Assembly: GCA_021850505.1 (NCBI GenBank)
Contig: JAJZLW010000102.1
Span: 7,956-71,955, forward strand
Direction of reading: 5' to 3'
DNA: 64,000 bases
DNA from: Thermoplasmata archaeon
GTDB taxonomy: Archaea; Thermoplasmatota; Thermoplasmata; Thermoplasmatales; Thermoplasmataceae
Part shown: piece by piece, positions 17,554 to 26,004 of the stretch
Position numbering within the stretch: the stretch's first letter is position 1
How the letters are laid out: the number at the start of each line of letters is the position of its first letter
The notes under the pieces: model-generated
The model's database searches: none
What the model saw: only the letters and a program-made list of their open reading frames with translations
What the model was told of the DNA's origin: nothing
Translations under genes and position numbers: made by a program

Positions 17554-18284
17554 AAAGTGCCCTCTTCCCTGCGTCTTGCCCTCTTTTCCTTTACCCTTTC
17601 AATCTCCTCCTTTTCGGATTCTGTGGGCTCGACTTCCTCGGTACCTGCCACAAAGAAGAATTCGGGTGGAACCTCCTTTACGAGGAATATTTCAGGGGTG
17701 GCCCTGTAAACCTTCCGTCCGGATTCAAGCATTCTGTTCACATCAATTTCCACAACAAGAGGATTGTCCACATGGAAAAGACCTGACACATAGGCCTGCC
17801 TGTATGTCTTTGAAAGATGCACCCAGGTCTTGTCCGAAGGCCCGATCCCTGTTTCTTTTATGAACTCTAACTCATCCGGAGTTGTCTGGTAGAATAGCTT
17901 GTCTGGAATATCATCTGTGGGAAGATCATCCATGTTTACCGGTATAGTGTGACCATAGGTTGCCCTGATGCTCGAGTTGCCGTCCCACTGGTATCTCCCC
18001 TTCGGCTCTGTCTGAGCGAATGCCTCAATGTGATGTGGGGTCAGCCAGCCAAAATGCCTTTTTTCTGCCTTAATTGCCGGAACGATTGAAAAAACCTTTG
18101 CCCATCCATGGTCATCCAGCCTTATACCATATCTTTCTGGAAAGTGCCTGAGCATTCCCGCCAGTATTTTCCCAAGAGAATCAATCTCTCTCTGATCCAT
18201 CAGCAATTTTCCCTGATTACCGCACTCAGGGCATTCTTCCCCTCTAAACGCACCGTGTTCCCTGCATTCCCTTAATCCGATCAT
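17550..18284 (-). CDS. kptA: tRNA 2'-phosphotransferase / NAD-dependent RNA phosphotransferase
   Basis: Removes a 2'-phosphate from RNA by transferring it to NAD. The 244-residue protein has an N-terminal zinc-ribbon-like segment (CREHG and CPECG), then the Tpt1/KptA core: GKILAGMLRHFPERYGIRLD, a DGNSSIRATYGHT stretch with the RNA/NAD-binding Arg and His, the WVHLSKTYRQA region, and VYRATPEIFLVKEVPPEFF. A charged tail rich in Glu/Arg follows. Its ATG overlaps the prs stop by four bases, so the two genes form an operon. The zinc ribbon is typical for archaeal members. Confidence 0.93.
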   Translation of the reverse strand: MIGLRECREHGAFRGEECPECGNQGKLLMDQREIDSLGKILAGMLRHFPERYGIRLDDHGWAKVFSIVPAIKAEKRHFGWLTPHHIEAFAQTEPKGRYQWDGNSSIRATYGHTIPVNMDDLPTDDIPDKLFYQTTPDELEFIKETGIGPSDKTWVHLSKTYRQAYVSGLFHVDNPLVVEIDVNRMLESGRKVYRATPEIFLVKEVPPEFFFVAGTEEVEPTESEKEEIERVKEKRARRREEGTF

Positions 18285-19144
18285 TTGATCAACTCCTTCA
18301 GCTTCTTGGAAATTTCCTCAGAAACATCAATACTGCTGAAAATGGACTCTATTGTATTTGTCACAGAAAGACCGCTCGTTGAAAAGCTTATTGTCTCATC
18401 GCAGCGGTTTGCAAATATGCCGTGAACAGCACAGACATAAATCTTGTTCACTTTTCTCCTCTTCAGGAGCTCGATAGACTGCAATACCGTTCCACCGGTT
18501 GATATTATGTCATCAATAAGGAGTATGTTCCTTCCGTATATGTCGAGTATATCATTCATAACGACCTTTACTGTGGAATCGTTCTCTCTCTTCTTATCGA
18601 GATGAAATGCCGTGGATCCAAGGGCCTTTCCTATCCTCATTGCCCTGTTGTATCCACCATCATCAGGAGAAACTACAAAACTTATGTCCATCTCCTTGTA
18701 ATGTTTGACAATTGAATCGGTGATCTCAAAATTGTTGAAAGGCTTGGAAGAAAATTCGAGGGTCTCCTCGTTGTGAATGTCGATAGAATAGAGTGCGTCT
18801 ACATACGGGCTGACTGTTTCAACAATAACCTTTGACGATATGGGTTCTCCAATGTTGTACCTCATATGCTGCCTTGCGTACTGGAAATATGGAAAGAGAA
18901 GATCGATCCTTGAAGGTTCCATTGACCTTGCTGCCTCAAGCAGGAATAAAAGCTCCAGAAAATCCCTCTCAGTGCGGATATTCTGAACAACCAGAACATT
19001 CTGATCCTTCAGATCTTCCTGTATTCTCAAATAGATCTCCTTATCAGGAAATTGGCGTGTTTCCACGTTGCCAATTGTTGCACCAAACTGGTTTGCTATT
19101 CCTGTATGAAGGCTGGTAGTTTTATTAGAGGATAATAGGATCAT
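18281..19144 (-). CDS. prs: Ribose-phosphate pyrophosphokinase
   Basis: Makes PRPP from ribose 5-phosphate and ATP for nucleotide, histidine and tryptophan synthesis. The 287-residue protein has the PRPP synthase pattern: FPDKEIYLRIQ, PYFQYARQHMRYNIGEPISS, the metal-binding DIHN, VVSPDDGG and the PRPP loop LIDDIISTGGT. Length matches the archaeal class. It starts with ATG at 19144 and is translationally coupled to kptA. Its promoter must lie in the AT-rich 170-base gap shared with the divergent EamA transporter. Confidence 0.96.
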   Translation of the reverse strand: MILLSSNKTTSLHTGIANQFGATIGNVETRQFPDKEIYLRIQEDLKDQNVLVVQNIRTERDFLELLFLLEAARSMEPSRIDLLFPYFQYARQHMRYNIGEPISSKVIVETVSPYVDALYSIDIHNEETLEFSSKPFNNFEITDSIVKHYKEMDISFVVSPDDGGYNRAMRIGKALGSTAFHLDKKRENDSTVKVVMNDILDIYGRNILLIDDIISTGGTVLQSIELLKRRKVNKIYVCAVHGIFANRCDETISFSTSGLSVTNTIESIFSSIDVSEEISKKLKELIK

Positions 19145-19315
19145 TTAATCACCCTCTATATTGTTGCATGTTATAATTTTTATTTTGTTCCATTCGATAG
19201 ACAATCATGGTTGTTGATACAGTGAATATGCCTTGTAGATCTGTTATACCACTTTTTAAAACACGAAAATGATAGGATTTCGATAAGATGACATATCGTA
19301 ATGTAATACCGGATT

Positions 19316-20227
19316 GTGAAAGGTAGGTCTCTGGATATACTTGCTTTTATAGCCATGGCATCCTTCTGGGCAATAAACTATCCTGTTCTGAAAATTTCAT
19401 TCAATTATGATGATCCCTTTGCAATTCTTTTCTACAGGATACTTTTCGCAGGAATTTCGGCGCTGATCATATTCTCGCACCGTCTAAGGATGCCGCGTGA
19501 CTTCAAAACCAACCTGAAGATATTTGCGGTTGGTCTTCTCAGCATGGTGCTCTTCATGACATTCTGGTTCCTTGGGGAACAGGTTGAGCCCGCATCACTT
19601 TCCTCTATTCTCGTATACACCTTCCCGATATTTTCCCTTGTCTTCTCGGGTATGTTTCTGGGTGACCGACTCACAATTGAATCTATACTTGCATCCATCC
19701 TCGGATTCGCCGGCGTGGTGCTGATATTCGTCGAGCAGATCGGGTTGACTTCGATTTTTGGTGCCTTGCTCCTTGTAATCAGCGCCATATTCTGGGCGCT
19801 TGGGACCATTTTCTATAAAAAATATCTTTCTGGGGTTAGTCCCGTGAGCGTCAATACACTTCAACTTCTTTACTCAATACCTGTCTTATTTATCTTGGCT
19901 GTCGCAATTTCACCGGCGGGTGTATTCAGTGTGAATTATCAGACTGTTCTCCTATCATTAATATTAGGCGTGCCCGGGACAGCGGTTGCCTATCTGATAT
20001 ATTTTCACCTGTTCCGTAAGTACGATGTCTCTGAAATATCATCTTACTTTTTCGCGGTACCGGCTCTTTCAATTGTTTTCAGTTTTGCAATCCTCGGAGA
20101 AAAAAGCTCATACCTGACATACATTGGTTTCGTAATGATTTCTGTTGGTATGTTTGTTTCATACAGCAAAAAGAAGAAAACCGTAAAGGATAAGGAAACT
20201 GGCATTGTGACTGAAGACAGATCTTGA
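19316..20227 (+). CDS. EamA/DMT-superfamily transporter
   Basis: A 303-residue protein with ten predicted membrane helices arranged as two five-helix EamA repeats. The N-terminal MASFWAINYPVLKISFNYDD and the C-terminal GVPGTAVAYLIYF region are typical of drug/metabolite transporters. The start is GTG at 19316 and the C-terminal tail is a lysine-rich cytoplasmic segment. The substrate (metabolite export or uptake) cannot be predicted. It converges with the MFS transporter, with one base between the stop codons. Confidence 0.88.
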   Translation: MKGRSLDILAFIAMASFWAINYPVLKISFNYDDPFAILFYRILFAGISALIIFSHRLRMPRDFKTNLKIFAVGLLSMVLFMTFWFLGEQVEPASLSSILVYTFPIFSLVFSGMFLGDRLTIESILASILGFAGVVLIFVEQIGLTSIFGALLLVISAIFWALGTIFYKKYLSGVSPVSVNTLQLLYSIPVLFILAVAISPAGVFSVNYQTVLLSLILGVPGTAVAYLIYFHLFRKYDVSEISSYFFAVPALSIVFSFAILGEKSSYLTYIGFVMISVGMFVSYSKKKKTVKDKETGIVTEDRS

Positions 20228-20228
20228 A

Positions 20229-21431
20229 TCAGGTTTCATTGTTAATCCTGCGGCCGAAAATAAATACCATCAGTGATATGATGATTCCAATTCCTGATAT
20301 TATTCCCCAGAATGTTAAGATGGATGCGGAGAACCGGCCCAGCAGGAAGGTTCCCATAAGAGGGGCAAACGGGACGGTAAAACCAACTATCACCTGAAAT
20401 GCTCCAAAGTACTGGCCACGCTTATCTGACGGCGCCAATTTACCAATCATGCTGTAGGCAACAGGGCTTATGATATTTTCACCCATTGTTATAAAGAAAA
20501 CGTCAAGCAGCAGATAAAGAGTGCTCGAGAAAAAAGCAAGTGAAAGAAAACTGAAAGCATAAACTGCGCCTCCTATTGCTATTCTCGTGTGATCGTTTAC
20601 ATGACGGAAAAGCCAGTTTATGGGTATCTGCATCGTAACGACGAAAATTCCGTTTAATCCGTATAAAATACCGATGAATCTGTTTGTAAGATGATCGAAA
20701 TTACTCCAGAATAATGTAAGGGTTGTGCCCCACTGACCGGTTACAAACCATATCAATGCAAGTATGATACAAAGAATTATGAACTTGTGATCTTTTGATG
20801 GAAATGACATCCCTCCCTGGACACCTGCCGGATGCTCCGGTTCCTTTATGTAAATATAGAAGAGGAAGAAATCCAGAAGCGAAATGACCGCCGGAACCGC
20901 AAAAACATAACCATAGTTAAAATATGCAAGGAACCCTCCAAGGGCAGGACCAACTGAAAAACCGAGGTTTGCTGCTATTCTGAGTATGCTGAATGCGTCA
21001 TTACGCTTTGTTTCCTCGACTATATCTGTTATCAGAACATTATCGACTATTCCCTGTATTGTCACAAGCGGTTCAATCGCTATAAACGAGATGATAAGAA
21101 GGTAAAGCGATGAATGAGTGAAGGCGGAGTAGGCCATAAGGGTATATGTTAGAAGAAGGAGGGGCGGGATAAGAATACCGACCTTCCTTCTCCCGATTCT
21201 GTCTATCAGGTTTCCACCATAAATGCTTGCCGGGAGAGAAACCATTGCTGTGCCAAAGAACAGCAGGCCTATTTCAAAGTAAGGAATACCCCTGATAAGT
21301 GACAGGTATACGGGTATAAAGATCCAGGCGGCAGATCTTCCGAGCGTTCTCACCAGCTGTGTTAATGAAATTACAGATACTGCCCTGTTTGAAAGTAATT
21401 CCCTGTAATTCTTTCCTGAGAAGGTTTCCAA
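20229..21431 (-). CDS. Major facilitator superfamily transporter
   Basis: A 400-residue protein with twelve membrane helices. The loop between helices 2 and 3 reads GNLIDRIGRRKVG, the MFS signature, and a related MIGKLAPSDKRGQYFGAF occurs in the second half. It resembles bacterial MFS drug-efflux proteins (YjjL/MdtH-like). The substrate is unknown. It starts about 110 bases from the divergent xerA gene, so the AT-rich space between them must hold both promoters. Confidence 0.9.
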   Translation of the reverse strand: METFSGKNYRELLSNRAVSVISLTQLVRTLGRSAAWIFIPVYLSLIRGIPYFEIGLLFFGTAMVSLPASIYGGNLIDRIGRRKVGILIPPLLLLTYTLMAYSAFTHSSLYLLIISFIAIEPLVTIQGIVDNVLITDIVEETKRNDAFSILRIAANLGFSVGPALGGFLAYFNYGYVFAVPAVISLLDFFLFYIYIKEPEHPAGVQGGMSFPSKDHKFIILCIILALIWFVTGQWGTTLTLFWSNFDHLTNRFIGILYGLNGIFVVTMQIPINWLFRHVNDHTRIAIGGAVYAFSFLSLAFFSSTLYLLLDVFFITMGENIISPVAYSMIGKLAPSDKRGQYFGAFQVIVGFTVPFAPLMGTFLLGRFSASILTFWGIISGIGIIISLMVFIFGRRINNET

Positions 21432-21519
21432 GTGTCAAATCCAGACCTCATTTAAAAGGACTAATTAAGGAGATTGAAAGGCAAAGAGTGAAATTTAATA
21501 GATAAACTTAAATACTATA

Positions 21520-21532
21520 TTTGTCTGACAAA
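21520..21532. promoter_or_regulatory. Inverted repeat just before xerA start
   Basis: TTTGTC and GACAAA flank a single central T, lying between a TATA-like TTAAATACTATA and the xerA ATG at 21540. The position suits an operator for autoregulation or a recombinase binding arm. Confidence 0.35.
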
Positions 21533-21539
21533 ACTAACA

Positions 21540-22400
21540 ATGGTAGAACTGACTGAAAAGACCCTTATTTCTTTTAAACGATGGATGTCAAATGAAAGAA
21601 AAAGCCAGTTAACTGTCAGACAATACTCCTTTTTTGCCTCACTGTTCATTGATTTTATTAAGAAAGAGATTAACGAAATAAACGAGGAAGATATTGAAAG
21701 GTTCAAACAGTTCCTTGTTGTTGAAAAGAAATACTCAAAGAGCAGTCAATATCTGTGCATAAAGGCATTGCGACTGTTATATAAGTCATGCCATATTCAG
21801 CCACCATATAACCTTACATCACCAAGAAGGCCAAGAAGCGTGCCAAAATATCTTACCGAGCATGAAACCTCCCGGTTGTTGTCGTTTGCTTCGAGAAACC
21901 CAAAAACCCTGGCAATAATATCAACACTTGCCTACACAGGATTAAGGGTAAGCGAACTATGCTCACTGAATATAGAGGATGTCGATCTCGAAGAGAAGGT
22001 TATGAGGGTAAGGCATGGCAAGGGAGATAAAGACAGAATTGTAATCATGAGTGATGAGTGCGCTGACTCAATCGAAAAATACATGAAATCCAGGGTACTG
22101 GTAAGAACAGACAGTGAAGCACTTTTCTTAAGCAGGAAGACGAGCAGATATGATCCTACTTCGATCCAGCGCCTGGTTAAAAAGATTGCAAAGGAATCTG
22201 GAGTGATCAAGAATGTCACTCCGCATGTGCTGAGGCATACGTTTGCAACCTCAATCATGAGGAATGGCGCGAATCTGAGATTCATCCAGGAAATACTTGG
22301 TCATTCAAGTATCTCTACAACTCAGATATATGTGCATCTGGATGACGGAGCAATGCGCCAGATGTACCAGAAACATAAACCTGTATACCGATCAAGATGA
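21540..22400 (+). CDS. xerA: XerA tyrosine recombinase
   Basis: Site-specific recombinase that resolves chromosome dimers at dif in archaea. The 286-residue protein has the N-terminal SAM-like core-binding domain (residues 1-90) and a C-terminal catalytic domain with the full tyrosine-recombinase set: Arg in YTGLRVSELCSL, Lys in RHGKGDKDR, His-x-x-Arg in HVLRHTFATS, His in LGHSSISTTQ and the nucleophile in IYVHL. Length matches XerA proteins and it is not associated with an integrated element here. Its 3' end overlaps the convergent prenyl synthase gene by nine bases. Confidence 0.94.
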   Translation: MVELTEKTLISFKRWMSNERKSQLTVRQYSFFASLFIDFIKKEINEINEEDIERFKQFLVVEKKYSKSSQYLCIKALRLLYKSCHIQPPYNLTSPRRPRSVPKYLTEHETSRLLSFASRNPKTLAIISTLAYTGLRVSELCSLNIEDVDLEEKVMRVRHGKGDKDRIVIMSDECADSIEKYMKSRVLVRTDSEALFLSRKTSRYDPTSIQRLVKKIAKESGVIKNVTPHVLRHTFATSIMRNGANLRFIQEILGHSSISTTQIYVHLDDGAMRQMYQKHKPVYRSR

Positions 22401-23444
22401 TCTTTTTATTATGTAATCTGACAGCCAAATAAGAAAATCTTTCATATCCTGTCTGCCCGGAGATTTCGCAATATACTTCTTTGAATTTCCAGCGAGTTTC
22501 TTTGAAAGATCGATGGAATAGTCAAGTGAACCGGTTCTTTCAACTATCTTCTTGACCCTTTCGAATTCATCGTCGCTTACGTTACCGCTTCTTATTGCGC
22601 TGGAGAGGAATTCTCTTTCATCGGATGTCCCGTTCTCCATTGCTTTAAGGATCAGGAGCGTCTTCTTCCCCTCGTTTATGTCGCTCTTGACTGATTTACC
22701 CAAAACCTTTTCATCTCCGAAGAGCCCGAGGAGATCATCATGTAGCTGGAAAGCTAAACCGAGTGAATAGCCATAGCTGCTCAGCATATTCAGTTTTTCT
22801 CTTGTGCCTGAAAGAATGGCGCCCATTCTCAAAGGACCTTCAATTGTATACCTGGCAGTTTTCCAGAGGTGCACCCTCATTAGGTCCTTGACGGTAAACT
22901 CATCATCGAAGAATGAATTGATATCTATCAACTGTCCGTGGCCGGTGGCCTCGAATATGTTACTTAACTCCATATCAGCCTGTGTGAGCAGCAGTGGATC
23001 AAAACCTGATTTGAGAAGGGCCTGGTGGCAGTAGGAATCTGCCAGATCAGACGCTATTATCGCAATGCTTTCCGCATGATGCTTCAAATCCTTACGGTTC
23101 CCGTAAAGTTTTTCAAGAACCTGCAGATGGAAAGCTGGCTTTCCCCTTCTAATCATGCTCTGATCCATTATATCATCCTGAATGAGAAAATAAGTCTGGG
23201 AGATTTCAGTGCAGATAGATGCATTGTATATCCTTGAATCGGGTTCCTTGAACATGGAGTATCCGGAAACCATCAGTACAGGTCTTATTCTTTTGCCGCC
23301 GTTCAGTGTGAATTCCTTGATCAGGGACGCCACCCGGGTGACAAGCGGATCAATCGATGTTTCAACCTTTTCGGTCAGGAAATAACTGAGTGATTTCTCG
23401 ACCTCTGATTTTGTGCGGCCCATGTATTCTGTAAAATCGTGCAA
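22392..23444 (-). CDS. Isoprenyl (geranylgeranyl/farnesyl-type) diphosphate synthase
   Basis: Condenses isopentenyl diphosphate units into prenyl chains for archaeal lipid synthesis. The 350-residue protein has the first aspartate-rich motif in LIQDDIMDQS and the second in FQLHDDLLGLFGD, with GGKRIRPVL supplying the usual Lys/Arg. The residues before the first motif (ISQTYF) include bulky aromatics that limit chain length, but product length cannot be stated. It starts with ATG at 23444. No other lipid gene is adjacent; carS is 18 kb away. Confidence 0.93.
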   Translation of the reverse strand: MHDFTEYMGRTKSEVEKSLSYFLTEKVETSIDPLVTRVASLIKEFTLNGGKRIRPVLMVSGYSMFKEPDSRIYNASICTEISQTYFLIQDDIMDQSMIRRGKPAFHLQVLEKLYGNRKDLKHHAESIAIIASDLADSYCHQALLKSGFDPLLLTQADMELSNIFEATGHGQLIDINSFFDDEFTVKDLMRVHLWKTARYTIEGPLRMGAILSGTREKLNMLSSYGYSLGLAFQLHDDLLGLFGDEKVLGKSVKSDINEGKKTLLILKAMENGTSDEREFLSSAIRSGNVSDDEFERVKKIVERTGSLDYSIDLSKKLAGNSKKYIAKSPGRQDMKDFLIWLSDYIIKRSS

Positions 23445-23502
23445 CTTATATCATGGGAGTATAGTAATGTAATAAAATTGTTTTATTATTATAACTGCCC
23501 AA

Positions 23503-24537
23503 TCAGAAAACGGTCAGATGGAAGATTATGTGAAACATCTCACCAACTGCGAATGTTGCAGCAGCTGTCAGGAGAGTTAGCAGGCTGGCCCTCAAGGCGG
23601 ATCTGAGGATTCTTGCATTCATTGATAAAGCCACTATTGAATTTGATATTGCCTGGGTAATGGCAACCAGAGTCACTGAAAGCAGGAGAGCAGGTATCCT
23701 TGACAGAATCAGGAAAGGGAAAATTGCAATGAAAGCACCGAGAAGGTAATATGAAGCAGTTGTCAACGCAGATTTTTTTGATTTTTCCTTCAGGTCATCT
23801 ATTTCCATCTTCTGTTTTTTGGACGGATCAAACATGCTTTGTTTCTGTATCTGATGGATCCTGAATTCGCTCTGTGATTTTGATGAAAGATAAGAACCGA
23901 GAGACATGCTCATCGCACCGCTGATTGCTACAACGAAGCCACCGAGTGCAATCAGGTATTGATCGAAAAGAATAGCTGTCAGACCTGCGATAGATCCAAG
24001 AACTTCAACCAGTCCGTCGCTCATACCATAAATAATATCTCTGTTCTTCTCAATTTCTTCCTCTGTCTTCTCTATCTGTTTTTCAAATACATCCTCATGA
24101 TTTATTTCCTGATCCAGTATGGTCTCTAGCTTGTTCCTTAAATCCGACCCTTCGGCTTGTGTGGATATCATGTCTTTATACATGGATATCGCGCGTATTT
24201 CACCGTGCTCAAGCATCCTTATTGTCAGTACGGGACCTATCAGTCTCATGACGAAAAATAAAAACCTTATTTTTAGCCGGTTTCCCTTCATCTTTGACGG
24301 ATCTTCAGATATGTTCTTAAGTTCCTGCTCCCAGAAACTGGCATGTTCGTGCTCTATCCTTGATAACTCAAGCAGCTGGCTCCTGAACTGATCGTCTGAG
24401 ATCTTCTTTGCTAACTTTTCGTAAAAAAGGCGGTCTGTAATTTCATCTCTGTAGAAATCAAGAGCTTTTCTGCGAAATTCTGCAGGTTCCACACACCGTT
24501 GATGCTTTTTAAAGTATAAATTTGATGCTTGAGTCAT
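23503..24537 (-). CDS. Ferritin-like domain fused to VIT1/CCC1 transporter (MbfA-like)
   Basis: A 344-residue fusion. Residues about 20-160 are a rubrerythrin-like four-helix domain, with carboxylate/histidine ligands in RIEHEHASFWEQEL and QEINHEDVFEKQ. Residues about 170-340 form a VIT1/CCC1 membrane domain of about five helices that starts at GMSDGLVEVLGSIAGLTAIL. The same architecture in bacteria (MbfA) exports iron under peroxide or acid stress. Export of Fe(II) or Mn(II) at the membrane is therefore inferred. It starts with ATG at 24537 and lies upstream of neither operon; the site-2 protease ends just beyond its start on the same strand. Confidence 0.87.
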   Translation of the reverse strand: MTQASNLYFKKHQRCVEPAEFRRKALDFYRDEITDRLFYEKLAKKISDDQFRSQLLELSRIEHEHASFWEQELKNISEDPSKMKGNRLKIRFLFFVMRLIGPVLTIRMLEHGEIRAISMYKDMISTQAEGSDLRNKLETILDQEINHEDVFEKQIEKTEEEIEKNRDIIYGMSDGLVEVLGSIAGLTAILFDQYLIALGGFVVAISGAMSMSLGSYLSSKSQSEFRIHQIQKQSMFDPSKKQKMEIDDLKEKSKKSALTTASYYLLGAFIAIFPFLILSRIPALLLSVTLVAITQAISNSIVALSMNARILRSALRASLLTLLTAAATFAVGEMFHIIFHLTVF

Positions 24538-24598
24538 TACTGGATATTAATTATTCTATAATAATTGTTATTGTAAAAACATGACGTATTGAATAAAA

Positions 24599-25681
24599 TC
24601 AGCCTGAAATTATGGGTGTGATAGTGAAAGAAAGAATGAACATGGCAAGCACACAGGCTGCTATTACGTAATCCCTGGTTGGAAGTTTTGCATAGTCGTC
24701 AAGTGGTGGAGGATGTGTCAGACCCATAAAGATGGCCAGGAAAACCAGGATGATCCAGCCGAAATAGTAAAGAGTGAAGTAGAATAGTAATGCTATGAAT
24801 ATGTAGCTAATATATTTTGAATTTCTCCCTAGAACTCCACGTGCCACATGCCCGCCGTCAAGCTGGCTTACAGGAAGAAGATTGAGTGCAGTGGCAAAAA
24901 TACCAACCCAGACGGCTAGTTCCATGGGGAATATTGGTACTTTCGACGGCATTAACAGACCGAGAACGTGGTAAATTATTGGAAACTGAACGACAAGAAG
25001 CGTCGAGGGGATACTGACAGGTACAAAGACGTGCTGCAGGTAATTGGCAATAAACAGGAGTGGAAAAGCTGTAATGAAACCAAATATTGGACCGGCCGCG
25101 CCTATTTCAAGCATTGCCTTCCTGTTGGGTATTGGGTCCCGCAATGATATGAAGGCACCAAATGTTCCAATGGAAAATGGAACAGGTATGAAGAAGGGAA
25201 ACGAAGCCTTTACCTGATACCGCTTTGCTACGATATAATGGCCGATTTCGTGTATTCCGAGTATCAGAAGAAGCGGTGCAGAAAAAAACACCAAACCGTA
25301 TTCAACTGCATAAAGATCCATCAGGGGACCAGGTTTAAGAAAACTCAGGGAAAAGCCAGCCCCAACATATATTGTAGAAGCCAGTGTAAGAACGAAAAGA
25401 ACAAGATTTACCCGATTGCTTCTATACCTTTCAGCAGGACGATGCCTGACCACGATGAATTTCTCATTCTCTTCGGACATGAATGGTATGTACCCTTTGG
25501 GTACGAGGACCTTCCTTAATTCCTCAAAGGATTCATTCAGGCCAGGATTGTCGTCACTGAAATAGTAAAAGAATACGTCTAATGGTGTAACTGCTATCTC
25601 GTAGCTCTTCACGTACCGATTTACAATCGCTACAAGATCCTTTAGATCTTCATTCTCTATCTTGCCTTCCTTGAACTCCAA
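24599..25681 (-). CDS. Site-2 protease family membrane metalloprotease (M50)
   Basis: A 360-residue intramembrane metalloprotease. The zinc site is GIHEIGHYIVAK (HExxH) and the third ligand lies in LPVSQLDGGHVARG. A soluble N-terminal segment of about 90 residues precedes six or more membrane helices. These enzymes cut membrane-bound regulators or remnant signal peptides; the substrate here is unknown. The start is TTG at 25681; no ATG is available. Just before it is GTGGGGA, a possible ribosome site, which is complementary to a C-rich strand further up the leader (see the entry for 25682-25890). That arrangement suggests translational control. Confidence 0.9.
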   Translation of the reverse strand: MEFKEGKIENEDLKDLVAIVNRYVKSYEIAVTPLDVFFYYFSDDNPGLNESFEELRKVLVPKGYIPFMSEENEKFIVVRHRPAERYRSNRVNLVLFVLTLASTIYVGAGFSLSFLKPGPLMDLYAVEYGLVFFSAPLLLILGIHEIGHYIVAKRYQVKASFPFFIPVPFSIGTFGAFISLRDPIPNRKAMLEIGAAGPIFGFITAFPLLFIANYLQHVFVPVSIPSTLLVVQFPIIYHVLGLLMPSKVPIFPMELAVWVGIFATALNLLPVSQLDGGHVARGVLGRNSKYISYIFIALLFYFTLYYFGWIILVFLAIFMGLTHPPPLDDYAKLPTRDYVIAACVLAMFILSFTITPIISG

Positions 25682-25890
25682 TTAAATTCCCCACTTTAGG
25701 AACTTTTCCCCAGGTTAACGGCGATTAATCACCCCTCATAATCCCTGACCCGCTGGGGAATTTTTGGTCCGCTGCTGATCGGAACGTCACTGCACGGTGA
25801 CCCGCCGTAAGCTCATTCCGGAGCCCATAGCTGAACCAGTTAATGTCGCACGTCGTCATACGTGATCATGAATCACACGTACTTTTTAGT
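25682..25890 (-). promoter_or_regulatory. Structured leader with two alternative pairings before the site-2 protease start
   Basis: This roughly 210-base gap is clearly more GC-rich than other intergenic DNA in the window. Reading as the protease mRNA leader, the strand at 25754-25763 (AAATTCCCCA) can form 10 perfect pairs with TGGGGAATTT at 25684-25693, right before the TTG start. Its overlap at 25753-25760 (TTCCCCAG) can instead pair for eight bases with CTGGGGAA at 25706-25713. The two pairings exclude each other. Further upstream are hairpins GTCAC/GTGAC (25786-25801), GCTC/GAGC (25811-25824) and TACGTG/CACGTA (25859-25881). I could not match any known riboswitch class. A separate non-coding RNA gene on either strand remains possible, since a T-run follows the last hairpin on the plus strand. 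Confidence 0.55.
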
Positions 25891-26004
25891 GGACTTTTCA
25901 TGATGTAAATAAGATTTTTAACCTTTATTGAATATAATTTCCAAAAATTCCGTTATTAAATAAGTATCGGTAAGGAAAGTATTTCAATACAATTTATAAT
26001 CTAT

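Noticed and set aside
21520..21532. dif recombination site at xerA
   Set aside because: The inverted repeat has one central base, whereas dif needs two 11-base arms around about six bases; it is listed only as an operator-like repeat.
25682..25890. SRP RNA, RNase P RNA, TPP or fluoride riboswitch
   Set aside because: I looked for the conserved GGAAG-type SRP tetraloop context, the RNase P GAGGAAAGTCC and ACAGAA boxes, the TPP CTGAGA and the fluoride CTGATG signatures on both strands and found no convincing match.
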